From: an uncultured Oscillospiraceae bacterium
Lineage (GTDB): Bacteria > Bacillota > Clostridia > Oscillospirales > Oscillospiraceae
Assembly (NCBI GenBank): GCA_910579485.1
Contig: CAJTVO010000072.1
Location: 1-17,457 of the forward strand
Length of the DNA stretch: 17,457 nucleotides
Direction: 5' to 3'
Part shown: in pieces, positions 7,568 to 14,630 of the stretch
Numbering within the stretch: the first letter of the stretch is position 1
Layout of the letters: the number at the start of each line of letters is the position of its first letter
Translations under genes and position numbers: made by a program
The notes under the pieces: generated by a model
The model's input: only the letters and a program-made list of their open reading frames with translations
Told to the model about the DNA's origin: nothing
The model's database searches: none

Positions 7568-7596
7568 TTGACATAAAAATTTCATCATGCTACCAT
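7568..7596 (+). promoter_or_regulatory. Promoter of the second MATE gene
   Basis: A perfect TTGACA (7568-7573), 17-bp spacer and TACCAT (7591-7596). The start point would fall near 7603, inside the left arm of the upstream operon's terminator. The leader to the ATG at 7725 is about 120 nt and GC-rich, with a further CCGCCGGG/CTCCGGCGG hairpin. Confidence 0.55.
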
Positions 7597-7642
7597 AAAA
7601 GTGCCGCTTGTGACCCCCCACGGGCCAGGGCGGCGCTTTTTT
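7597..7642 (+). terminator. Terminator of the GntR-ABC operon
   Basis: AAAAGTGCCGC (7597-7607) pairs, with one G-T wobble, with GCGGCGC and the T-run at 7630-7642. The loop is about 22 nt. A second pairing is possible between AAGTGCC (7599-7605) and GGCACTT (7643-7649). Confidence 0.6.
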
Positions 7643-7724
7643 GGCACTTCCGCCGGGTCAAGCTCCGGCGGCGCGGCATACTACATGTAAGGGAAGCGGA
7701 CCCCTGGAAAGGAATCAAAAGAGA

Positions 7725-9086
7725 ATGGAAGAAAAAGAGATCAGACCTCAAGAGAACAAAATGGGCGTCCTGCCCATCAACAAGCTGCTGGTGAACATCT
7801 CGGTGCCCATCATGCTCAGTATGCTGGTCCAGGCTCTGTACAATGTGGTGGACAGCGTCTTCGTCTCCCGGGTCAGCGAGAACGCGCTGAACGCGGTGAG
7901 CCTGGCCTTCCCGGTGCAGAACCTGATGATCGCGGTGGCAACGGGGACCGGCGTGGGCATCAACGCCCTCCTCAGCAAGAGCCTGGGGGAAAAGCGCTTT
8001 GAGCGGGCCAACCTGACGGCCTCCAACGGCGTATTTTTAGGGCTGTGCAGCGCGGCCGTCTTCGCGGTGCTGGGCGCGCTGTTCTCCCGGACCTTCTTCC
8101 AGGTCCAGACAGATGTGGCGGAGATCGTGGAGGGCGGCACGGAGTATATCCGCATCTGTACGGTCTTCTCCTTCGGCATCTTCACCGCCATCAGCATCGA
8201 GCGCCTGCTCCAGGCCACCGGCAAGACCATCTACAGCATGATCACCCAGATGGTGGGCGCGGTCATCAACATCATCTTCGACCCCATCTTTATCTTCGCG
8301 CTCGACATGGGCGTTGCCGGCGCGGCCTGGGCCACGGTGCTGGGCCAGCTGGTGGGCGCTTCCCTGGGCGTCTACTTCAACGCGAAGAAGAACACGGAGA
8401 TCACGCTGAACTTCAAGGGCTTCCGCCCCAACGGCCAGATCATCCGCCGCATCTACTCCGTGGGCGTGCCCTCCATCATCATGGCCTCCATCGGCTCGGT
8501 GATGACCTTCGGCATGAACAAGATCCTCATCGGCTTCACCACCACGGCGACCGCCGTATTCGGGGTGTACTTCAAGCTCCAGAGCTTCGTGTTCATGCCG
8601 GTATTCGGCATGAACAACGGCCTGGTCCCCATCGTGGCCTACAACTTCGGCGCCCGGAAGCCGGAGCGGATGGTCAAGGCGGTCAAGCTGGGCGCGATCT
8701 ACGCCACCGCCATCATGGCCGCAGGCGCGGCCGTCTTCCTGCTGATCCCCCATCTGCTCCTGGGCCTGTTCGACGCCTCGGAGTACATGCTGGAGATCGG
8801 CGTCCCCGCCCTGCGGATCATCTGCCTCAGCTTTTTGCTGGCGGGCTTCGGCATCGTCGCCTCGTCCTTCTTCCAGTCCCTGGGCCACGGGGTGCTGAGC
8901 CTCATCATCTCCCTGGTCCGGCAGCTGATCGTGTTGCTGCCCGCGGCGTGGCTGCTGAGCCTCTCCGGACGGCTGGATCTGGTCTGGTGGGCCTTCCCCA
9001 TCGCGGAAGTATTCTCCGCGACCCTCAGCGTCCTGTTTTTGATCTACGCCTACCGGAAAGAGGTCAAGCCCATGCTGGCGGAATGA
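7725..9086 (+). CDS. MATE-family exporter (MepA/NorM-like)
   Basis: A 453-residue polytopic membrane protein with about twelve membrane segments in two halves, exporting organic cations or drugs by ion antiport. Seen are VPIMLSMLVQALYNVVDSVFV at the N terminus, the VSLAFPVQNLMIAVATGTGVG stretch, LLQATGKTIYSMI and, in the second half, VGVPSIIMASIGSV, all characteristic of MATE proteins of the MepA type. I chose the ATG at 7725, with AAAGGAA 11 bases upstream. The frame extends 28 codons further, but that part is low-complexity GC-rich leader containing the terminator arm. A single-gene unit with its own promoter and a shared terminator. It differs clearly from the MATE protein at 3768-5180 and is not a recent duplicate. 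Substrate unknown. Confidence 0.92.
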   Translation: MEEKEIRPQENKMGVLPINKLLVNISVPIMLSMLVQALYNVVDSVFVSRVSENALNAVSLAFPVQNLMIAVATGTGVGINALLSKSLGEKRFERANLTASNGVFLGLCSAAVFAVLGALFSRTFFQVQTDVAEIVEGGTEYIRICTVFSFGIFTAISIERLLQATGKTIYSMITQMVGAVINIIFDPIFIFALDMGVAGAAWATVLGQLVGASLGVYFNAKKNTEITLNFKGFRPNGQIIRRIYSVGVPSIIMASIGSVMTFGMNKILIGFTTTATAVFGVYFKLQSFVFMPVFGMNNGLVPIVAYNFGARKPERMVKAVKLGAIYATAIMAAGAAVFLLIPHLLLGLFDASEYMLEIGVPALRIICLSFLLAGFGIVASSFFQSLGHGVLSLIISLVRQLIVLLPAAWLLSLSGRLDLVWWAFPIAEVFSATLSVLFLIYAYRKEVKPMLAE

Positions 9087-9101
9087 CCCCCTATATCAAA
9101 A

Positions 9102-9137
9102 GCGGCCCGATGAGAACATCGGGCCGCCTCTCTTTTC
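9102..9137. terminator. Bidirectional terminator between MATE and nifU
   Basis: A perfect 11-bp stem (9102-9112 with 9117-9127) closes on an AGAA loop. CTCTCTTTT follows on the plus strand and CTTTT precedes the stem on the minus-strand side. It serves both convergent genes. Confidence 0.88.
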
Positions 9138-9146
9138 AAAATACGC

Positions 9147-9611
9147 TTACTCTTCCTCGTGGTCATGCGCATGACCGTGGTCGTGGCCGCAGCAGCCCTC
9201 TTCACAGCCGTCGCAGGGGTGCTCATAGGCGACGCCCTTGCGCTTGTAGTAGTCGGCGATAGCGGCCTTGACCGCCTGCTCGGCCAGAACGGAGCAATGG
9301 ACCTTCACCGCCGGCAGGCCGTCCAGGGACTCCACCACGGCCTGATTGGTGAGCTTCAGCGCCTCGCTGAGGGGCTTGCCCTTGATCATATCGGTGGCGA
9401 TCGAGCTGGTGGCGATGGCGGAGGCGCAGCCGAAGGTCTGGAACTTCACGTCCTCGATGACCTCGTCATCGGTGATCTTCAGATACATGCGCATAATATC
9501 GCCGCACTTGGCGTTGCCGACCTCGCCCACGCCGTTGGCGTCCTCCAGAACGCCCACGTTGTGGGGGTGGGCAAAGTGCTCCATTACTTTTTCGCTGTAT
9601 TCCATTGCCAT
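9147..9611 (-). CDS. nifU: Iron-sulfur cluster scaffold protein NifU/IscU
   Basis: A 154-residue IscU-type scaffold on which Fe-S clusters are built with sulfur from the cysteine desulfurase. The three ligand cysteines are present: C36 in NAKCGD, C62 in FGCAS and C106 in VHCS. The N-terminal YSEKVMEHFAHPHNVG is the family signature. Unlike the standard protein it carries a C-terminal extension (about 131-154) rich in Cys and His (CDGCEEGCCGHDHGHAHDH), a probable extra metal site. The first ATG is favoured because AAAGGAAA lies at a proper distance; the next Met is at residue 3. It lies 71 bp after nifS in the operon Rrf2-nifS-nifU and ends at a shared terminator. Confidence 0.96.
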   Translation of the reverse strand: MAMEYSEKVMEHFAHPHNVGVLEDANGVGEVGNAKCGDIMRMYLKITDDEVIEDVKFQTFGCASAIATSSIATDMIKGKPLSEALKLTNQAVVESLDGLPAVKVHCSVLAEQAVKAAIADYYKRKGVAYEHPCDGCEEGCCGHDHGHAHDHEEE

Positions 9612-9682
9612 GGCAGTCGTTTCCTTTCTATTTTATCGTTAAAATATATATTTCTTTACCGTGTTCCCCTTGGCGGAGCCGC

Positions 9683-10870
9683 TTATTGGTACGGGTCCTC
9701 CATTTTTTCGAGCATGTGCATCCAGACCGGGCTCATCTGCCGCAGGGTCTTCACCACCTCCGGCACCTGCTCCAGGATATACTCCACTTCCTCCATGGTG
9801 TTGTACTCACACAGGCTCAGCCGCAGAGACCCATGGGCGATCTCATGGGGCATCCCCAGCGCCAGCAGCACATGGCTGGGGTCCAGCGATCCGCTGGTGC
9901 AGGCGCTCCCCGAGCTGGCGCAGATACCCGCCAGATCCAGCCGCAGCAGGAGGCTCTCCCCCTCGATGCCCTCGAAGCAGAAGCTGACGATCCCGGGAGC
10001 CCTGTGCGCCCCGCTCCCGTTGCACCGGGAATAGGGGATCCTGCTCAGCCCCTCGATCAGCCTGTCCCGCATGGCGGCGACCTTGGCCGTATTCTCCTCC
10101 ATGTGGGCGCAGCTCTCCTTCAGCGCCGCCGCCATGGCCAGGATGGACGGGATGGCTTCGGTGCCGCCCCGCCTGCCGCGCTCCTGGGCGCCGCCTTCGA
10201 TGAAGTTCTTCAGCCGGACGGACTTCTTGCAGTACAGCGCCCCCACGCCCTTGGGGGCGTGGAACTTGTGCCCGGAGAGGGACAGCATGTCGATGTTGTC
10301 CTCCACCACGTTGATGGGCATATGTCCCACCGCCTGCACGGCGTCGGTGTGGAACAGCACGCCCTTCTCCCGGCAGACCGCGCCGATCTCCCGGATGGGC
10401 TGGACGGTGCCGATCTCGTTGTTGGAGAACATGATGGTCACCAGACAGGTGTCCTCCCGGATGGCGGCCTTCAGCTCCTCCAGGCGCACCACGCCGTCCT
10501 CATGGACCGGCAGGTAGGTGACCTCAAAGCCCTGCTTCTCCAGCCGCTTTAAGGTGTGGAGCACCGCGTGGTGCTCGATGGTATCGGAAATGATATGTTT
10601 CTTCCCTTTTTCCGCCCCCAGCCGGGCCCCCTCGGTGATGGCCCAGTTGTCGGCCTCGGTGCCGCAGCCGGTGAAATAGATCTCCCGGGCCTCGGCGCCC
10701 AAGCATCCGGCGATGGCCTCCCGGGCATCCATCAGAGCGTAGTTGGCCTCCCTGCCCTTCTGGTGCAGGGAGCTGGGGTTGCCGTACAGCTCCCCCAGGG
10801 CGGGGAGCATGGCGTCCATCGCCGTCTTGCTGACGGCGGTGGTGGCGGCGTTGTCGGCGTATACGAACAT
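9683..10870 (-). CDS. nifS: Cysteine desulfurase NifS
   Basis: A 395-residue PLP-dependent enzyme that converts cysteine to alanine and passes the sulfur, as a persulfide, to the NifU scaffold. Seen are the N-terminal YADNAATT, the histidine pair IEHHAV (H100/H101), the PLP lysine in LSGHKFHAPKG (K202), RGGTE (234-238) and the catalytic cysteine in SSGSACTSG (C324). The long active-site loop marks group I (NifS/IscS). GGAAGG precedes the ATG. The leader contains a short hairpin (10893-10908) and, further up, an Rrf2-type palindrome, so nifS-nifU may have its own controlled promoter besides read-through from the regulator gene. The length is normal. Confidence 0.97.
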   Translation of the reverse strand: MFVYADNAATTAVSKTAMDAMLPALGELYGNPSSLHQKGREANYALMDAREAIAGCLGAEAREIYFTGCGTEADNWAITEGARLGAEKGKKHIISDTIEHHAVLHTLKRLEKQGFEVTYLPVHEDGVVRLEELKAAIREDTCLVTIMFSNNEIGTVQPIREIGAVCREKGVLFHTDAVQAVGHMPINVVEDNIDMLSLSGHKFHAPKGVGALYCKKSVRLKNFIEGGAQERGRRGGTEAIPSILAMAAALKESCAHMEENTAKVAAMRDRLIEGLSRIPYSRCNGSGAHRAPGIVSFCFEGIEGESLLLRLDLAGICASSGSACTSGSLDPSHVLLALGMPHEIAHGSLRLSLCEYNTMEEVEYILEQVPEVVKTLRQMSPVWMHMLEKMEDPYQ

Positions 10871-10924
10871 GGCGTATGACCTTCCTTTCTTTGCCGGAGC
10901 CCTCCGGCGGGTGATATACCTTTT

Positions 10925-10942
10925 TCCTATAGGAAAATAGGA
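10925..10942 (-). promoter_or_regulatory. Candidate Rrf2 operator upstream of nifS
   Basis: The palindrome TCCTA-N8-TAGGA, identical in arms and spacing to the one in the promoter of the Rrf2 gene. It lies 55 bases upstream of the nifS ATG. A shorter perfect palindrome, TTCCTATAGGAA (10924-10935), overlaps it. The repeat is seen; the binding protein is inferred. Confidence 0.65.
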
Positions 10943-10985
10943 ATTATATTTACAAAATTTCTTGCGCGCGGGGAGCTTCCGCCTT

Positions 10986-11438
10986 TCAGCAGTTGCCTCT
11001 CCCCGACGCTCTGCAGCGGGCGTCCAGACGGCGCTGCTTATCTACCAGGTCCGCCAAGGTCACGTGGTCCACCACGTTGCTGATGGCCTGGTCCACCTGC
11101 TCCCACAGGTCCAGAGTAACGCAGGCCTTGCACCGGGCGCACTGGTTGACCTTGTCGTCCATGCAGGAGACCGGGGCGAGGCTGCCCTCCACCGTCCGCA
11201 GGATCAGTCCCACGGTGTATTCCTCCGGGTTTTTCACCAGGCGGTACCCGCCTTTCGCCCCCCGGACGCTGCGGACCAGTCCCGAGCGCACCAGAACGGG
11301 GATGATCTGCTCCAGATACTTCTCGCTGATCCCCCGGCTCTCGGCCACCGTCTTCACCGACAGGTTCACGCCCTCCTCCTGCATGGCCAGCTCCAGCATC
11401 AGGTGCAGGGCGTAGCGGCTCTTTGCGGATAGCTTCAT
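10986..11438 (-). CDS. Rrf2-family regulator of the Fe-S operon (IscR-like)
   Basis: A 150-residue transcription factor. The N-terminal winged helix (1-75) has the Rrf2 features SAKSRYALHLMLELA, the recognition segment ISEKYLEQII and the wing RGAKGGYRL. C92, C100, C103 and C106 form the cysteine cluster expected to hold an Fe-S cluster, though the spacing (x7, x2, x2) differs from that of E. coli IscR. C142 and C150 are extra. It leads the operon with nifS and nifU, so it most likely senses Fe-S status and controls the operon. AAAGGA precedes the ATG. The two matched palindromes point to autoregulation and control of nifS. IscR-like is favoured over CymR-like because of the cysteines. Confidence 0.94.
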   Translation of the reverse strand: MKLSAKSRYALHLMLELAMQEEGVNLSVKTVAESRGISEKYLEQIIPVLVRSGLVRSVRGAKGGYRLVKNPEEYTVGLILRTVEGSLAPVSCMDDKVNQCARCKACVTLDLWEQVDQAISNVVDHVTLADLVDKQRRLDARCRASGRGNC

Positions 11439-11460
11439 GGCGTCACCGTCCTTTCGTATT

Positions 11461-11478
11461 TCCTATCTTAATCTAGGA
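11461..11478 (-). promoter_or_regulatory. Candidate Rrf2 operator in the regulator's own promoter
   Basis: TCCTA-N8-TAGGA overlapping the -10 box. With flanks, both window copies read TTTCCTA-N8-TAGGA. Binding here would block RNA polymerase, as in autorepression by IscR-type proteins. Confidence 0.65.
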
Positions 11479-11493
11479 TTTATGATTTGTCAA
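11465..11493 (-). promoter_or_regulatory. Promoter of the Rrf2-nifS-nifU operon
   Basis: On the minus strand a perfect TTGACA (11488-11493), 17-bp spacer and TAAGAT (11465-11470). Confidence 0.8.
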
Positions 11494-11600
11494 GAGGCAT
11501 TTGCAATATATTCCGCACGATCCTCCTGATACACTGCTTATTCTTTCCGCATTTGCTGGTTTTTATCTCTGGAGGCGGTGAAGAGGGGAGGGGCGGCAAA

Positions 11601-11633
11601 GGACCGCGAGCCGTCAGCTTTGGCTCGCGGTCC
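11601..11633 (-). terminator. Terminator of the S41-like lipoprotein gene
   Basis: A perfect 12-bp stem (11601-11612 with 11622-11633) with a 9-nt loop, ten bases past the lipoprotein stop. On the minus strand only a short TTT follows, so termination may be partial. Confidence 0.65.
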
Positions 11634-11643
11634 GTTTCTTATA

Positions 11644-13053
11644 TTACTGCGCCAGCACCCACTCCATGACGGTGTCTACTCCCTGACGGAGGTCCTCAAT
11701 ATCCTTGTGGACGAAGACGTCCGGCTGGATGCAGGTCTCCCACGGATAGAGCCTGCCGTCTTCGCCGTAGTGCTCCTCATAGATCATCTCCACGCCCATC
11801 TCCTCCAGCAGTTCCGTGCTGTCCCGCCACCGGTCGGATATCTTGAAAATGATCTGAGAATTGGGGAGAACGCTCGGGTTGTATTCCCGCTCCTCGCTCC
11901 GGCTGAAGAAAGAGGAAAACTGCCCTGTGGGCTCTCCAACGGTCACCGCACCGAATTCGTCTTTGAGGAAGGCGATCATCTTGGTTGCGGCGGAGGATGT
12001 TTGGCCGCCGGTCAACACATAGATGTCTTTCCCCTCCAACAGCTCCGTCTTTCCACGCACCTCCTCCAGAAATGGAAGGAGATCCGCGCTCCCGCCGGGG
12101 CAGTGCCGGAGGTCGACGGCCACCTTGTGGCAGTCCGGATGCTCCTCCATCCGCTTTTCGACCTCCTTCAGCTGATACCAGATGTTACTGATATACGACA
12201 TCGTACCGATACACCACTGGATACATCCACCGTCTGTTCCCTCCAGATACTCTGTCCGGTCGCCCCCTTTTACATAAGCCAGAGAAGTCGCCTTTTCAGG
12301 GAGGATCCACGAGCTGGACGTCCACTCGTCCTTGGTGATCACGGGGACCTCTATCGATACCACCTCCTGGTTATCATCGAGGATCTGGAAGGTGTAGCCC
12401 TCCTTGTAGTCGCAGCCCACCCAGTCAAAAAAGCTTGGGTAACAGTAAAAACCCGTTGCCGCAAGCCACTCCAATTCAAATAAGCTGTCCGCCCTGTGTC
12501 TGAGGTACAGGCTGTCCACACCGTTTACCCCAACGACCTCATGGAGCAGATAAGGCGCAAACTGGTCGTTGCCCTCATAATAAGCCCACAGATACAATCT
12601 GTTGTTCAATGGGGTTACAGAGGCCGCCAAAAATCTATCACAATAAGGAAGGGGGCCCGACCACCAGAGCGCCGTGTGGTTGTCGCCCATGCTGGTGACA
12701 ATGGAAACGAGCTCATAGAAGATATCACTGTCGGACAGCTTGCCCACCTTTGCGATCACCCGGTCCAGCTTCCAGTCAAATTCCTCCTCGGAACAGAAAT
12801 AGAACGGGTCCGGATGCTTGGTCTTATACTCCTCCCGCAGGTATTCGATGTCCTCGATCCAGTTCTTCTCCCGTTCCGGCAGCTCCGGCTCCGGGGGCTC
12901 CTCGGGAGCCGGAATTGCCTCGGGAGCGAAAGTTTCCACCTCTGACTCGGGGTCCGGCTCAGGAGCGGGGTCCGGTTCCGGCTGCGCCGCGGGAGCACAG
13001 GCGGACAGCAGCAGGCAGAGAGTAAGGAAACACAGACCAATCTTCTTATTCAT
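11644..13053 (-). CDS. Secreted lipoprotein with an S41-type peptidase-like domain
   Basis: A 469-residue exported lipoprotein. A signal peptide ends in a lipobox LSAC with C19 as the lipidated residue. It is followed by a Pro/Glu-rich linker (20-62) that would span the wall. The rest resembles S41 (C-terminal processing/tricorn-like) peptidases: GDNHTAL (123-129), a PDZ-like VVGVNGV (173-179), the strand VAVDLRHCPGG (311-321) and the nucleophile region TGGQTSSAA (348-356), with S353 or S354 in the catalytic place and VGEPTGQ after it. The start is set by GGAGGA before the ATG. It lies 140 bp downstream of a secreted-peptide gene of the quorum-sensing-like locus, on the same strand and without a clear terminator between. 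It could share that promoter. Activity and substrate are unproven. Confidence 0.8.
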   Translation of the reverse strand: MNKKIGLCFLTLCLLLSACAPAAQPEPDPAPEPDPESEVETFAPEAIPAPEEPPEPELPEREKNWIEDIEYLREEYKTKHPDPFYFCSEEEFDWKLDRVIAKVGKLSDSDIFYELVSIVTSMGDNHTALWWSGPLPYCDRFLAASVTPLNNRLYLWAYYEGNDQFAPYLLHEVVGVNGVDSLYLRHRADSLFELEWLAATGFYCYPSFFDWVGCDYKEGYTFQILDDNQEVVSIEVPVITKDEWTSSSWILPEKATSLAYVKGGDRTEYLEGTDGGCIQWCIGTMSYISNIWYQLKEVEKRMEEHPDCHKVAVDLRHCPGGSADLLPFLEEVRGKTELLEGKDIYVLTGGQTSSAATKMIAFLKDEFGAVTVGEPTGQFSSFFSRSEEREYNPSVLPNSQIIFKISDRWRDSTELLEEMGVEMIYEEHYGEDGRLYPWETCIQPDVFVHKDIEDLRQGVDTVMEWVLAQ

Positions 13054-13193
13054 AGGATATTCCTCCGTGTTTTAAATTTATACGCCGAAAACCGCAGCGG
13101 CGCAGAATAAGTCCGTTGCGGCCTCCGTATTCCATTCATGCTTAGAAAGGTTGTCTAGATATCGCAAAGAAAATGTGCATCGCAACGTGAAAA

Positions 13194-13469
13194 TCAGGGA
13201 AACAACATACCCCAAATGGTACCATAGGGATATCCGGCACCATTCTGGTCATTGGCGCCGGGGCCAGCAGGGCGAGGTGGGGGATTACTACCGCTTCCTA
13301 TACCGCCCTCACTATTGCTTACTACGGTGCACAGCGCGATACCCGCATCGGCATCCTCGATTTGGACAGGCACCTCATCCTCCGCCGCGTCCATCGCGCC
13401 AGCCTGGCTGGGCAGCAGGGATACGCAGAGCAGCAGGGACAGGGACAGTGCTGTGAGTTTTTTCCACAT
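13194..13469 (-). CDS. Secreted small peptide precursor 1 (putative pheromone pro-peptide)
   Basis: A 91-residue protein with a classical signal peptide: MWKKL, a hydrophobic core and probable cleavage after AGA (about residue 25). The exported part is acidic near the N terminus, Gly/Pro-rich in the middle and ends in the hydrophobic, aromatic YPYGTIWGMLFP. An in-frame ATG three codons earlier sits on top of the ribosome site; I chose the second ATG (13469), nine bases after AAAGG. A paralogue at 14619-14834 has nearly the same signal peptide, leader and ribosome site. Both lie next to an XRE-TPR regulator and share an upstream palindrome, so I infer a signalling peptide precursor of the RRNPP type. 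No homologue is recalled; the processed peptide is not known. Confidence 0.72.
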   Translation of the reverse strand: MWKKLTALSLSLLLCVSLLPSQAGAMDAAEDEVPVQIEDADAGIALCTVVSNSEGGIGSGSNPPPRPAGPGANDQNGAGYPYGTIWGMLFP

Positions 13470-13500
13470 AGGGATCATCCTTTCTTTTTAAGATGAGCCC

Positions 13501-13529
13501 ATTCTACATAGTCACAGGCAAAAGTTCCA
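13501..13529 (-). promoter_or_regulatory. Promoter of peptide gene 1
   Basis: On the minus strand TGGAAC (13524-13529), 17-bp spacer and TAGAAT (13501-13506). The -10 is strong and the -35 poor, as expected for an activator-dependent promoter. The leader is about 25 nt. Confidence 0.55.
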
Positions 13530-13534
13530 TAGCG

Positions 13535-13562
13535 TTTCACGGAAATATTTTCTTCCGTCAAA
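13535..13562 (-). promoter_or_regulatory. Candidate activator box upstream of peptide gene 1
   Basis: TTTCACGGAA-N8-TTCCGTCAAA, nine of ten arm positions symmetric. It ends exactly 5 bp upstream of the -35 box of peptide gene 1. The same element lies at the same distance upstream of peptide gene 2. It also lies 41 bp before the -35 of the divergent regulator gene. Confidence 0.75.
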
Positions 13563-13603
13563 CAGCAAGTTGTTAAAAATCTGTCAAAACTGCGCCGCAT
13601 CTC

Positions 13604-13632
13604 TTGACAAACCGGCGTTCCTGTCATAAGAT
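13604..13632 (+). promoter_or_regulatory. Promoter of the RRNPP-type regulator
   Basis: A perfect TTGACA (13604-13609), 17-bp spacer and TAAGAT (13627-13632). It is a better match than the peptide promoters, consistent with steady expression of the receptor. Confidence 0.75.
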
Positions 13633-13670
13633 AGCTTAAAATATGGATTTTGTCAAGGGGGCTGCACATT

Positions 13671-14630
13671 ATGCAGGAATTTAAACTTGGTACATACATC
13701 AAAAAACGCCGGGAAGAGCTGGGCATGAGCCAGGAGGAGCTGTGCGAGGGCTTTTGCTCCGTTTCCAGTCTCTCCCGTATTGAGAACAACCAGCAAGACC
13801 CCTCACGGAACCTAACGAAGAATCTGCTTGAGCGGCTGGGGCTGCCGAAGGACAGATTCCTTGCTTTGTGGGATCAGGAGGGAATCTCTGAGGGCGCACT
13901 GGTACGGGATATCCGGGATGACATGATTTTATATGAGCGCACCTTAGAAAACGACCGTTCGGACATCCGGGAGCGCATTTGCGAAAAGCTGGTGGAGTTG
14001 GAGAAGGTTATAGGGCCAAAAGACCACCCAATCCGCCAGTTTATCCTTGCCCAAAGGGCTCTTTTGGGCACTCAGGATGGGCCATACAGCCCTGACGAAC
14101 AATTGGCAATGCAGATGGAAGCTATCCGAATGACGTGCCCAAAGTTTGACCCGGAGGATTTCCGGCACGGGCATTACAGTTTGGACGAAACCACGTTAAT
14201 GAATCAGATTGCCCGTACCTATTCCCAGCTTGGAGAAAGAAAAAGAGCAACTGACATGTATGATCAGCTGCTCAAATATGTTGAAAAGAATCATAGGGAA
14301 CTGGCCGGATATGCTTCGCATTTCTGCTTGATTGCCCACAACTATGCAATTAACCTAGGCCTAGCAAAGCGGTATTGGGAATCCATTGAAATTGCGGAGA
14401 AGGGCAGAACCCTCTGTATCAGCAAGGGAAGTTACCAGTTTTTGCCCGGATTTCTGGCAATTCAGGCTGCGTGCCATCATTTTTTAGGTAACATCCAAAA
14501 AAGCAAGGAGCTGTACCTCCATGCCTATTACGTCTATAGTGCGCATGGAGACGCAGCCAACCGGGAAGTTATGCGACAAGAAATGAGGGAATATCTTGGC
14601 ATTGAGATGTCTGAATGCCTAGCTTTCTGA
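13671..14630 (+). CDS. RRNPP-type quorum-sensing regulator (XRE HTH plus TPR-like domain)
   Basis: A 319-residue cytoplasmic protein. Residues 5-60 form an XRE helix-turn-helix (LGTYIKKRREELGMSQEEL, then SVSSLSRIENNQQDPS), typical of Rgg/PlcR/ComR-like proteins. The remaining 250 residues are all helical with TPR-like pairs, for example LNQIARTYSQLGERKRATDMYDQLL-type spacing and the later AIQAACHHFLGNIQKSKELYLHAY-type unit. In this family the TPR part binds an imported peptide and switches DNA binding. I chose the ATG at 13671, with AAGGGGG about nine bases ahead; a TTG at 13650 is an alternative. The gene is divergent from peptide gene 1 and convergent with peptide gene 2, whose 3' end it overlaps by 12 bp. 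Its probable DNA sites are the paired palindromes at both peptide promoters. The family call is by architecture. Confidence 0.85.
   Translation: MQEFKLGTYIKKRREELGMSQEELCEGFCSVSSLSRIENNQQDPSRNLTKNLLERLGLPKDRFLALWDQEGISEGALVRDIRDDMILYERTLENDRSDIRERICEKLVELEKVIGPKDHPIRQFILAQRALLGTQDGPYSPDEQLAMQMEAIRMTCPKFDPEDFRHGHYSLDETTLMNQIARTYSQLGERKRATDMYDQLLKYVEKNHRELAGYASHFCLIAHNYAINLGLAKRYWESIEIAEKGRTLCISKGSYQFLPGFLAIQAACHHFLGNIQKSKELYLHAYYVYSAHGDAANREVMRQEMREYLGIEMSECLAF

Noticed and set aside
7597..7725. A riboswitch (such as a guanidine class) before the second MATE gene
   Set aside because: MATE genes can follow guanidine riboswitches, but I could not match any class consensus in this leader, so only a terminator and a promoter are annotated.
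13470..13478. Upstream ATG (MIPM start) for peptide gene 1, likewise at 14835-14843 for peptide gene 2
   Set aside because: The AAAGG ribosome site would be only about two bases from this ATG. The ATG three codons later has the proper spacing.
13650..13670. TTG start giving seven extra residues on the quorum-sensing-like regulator
   Set aside because: No ribosome site fits it. The ATG at 13671 has AAGGGGG at good spacing and begins the HTH domain normally.
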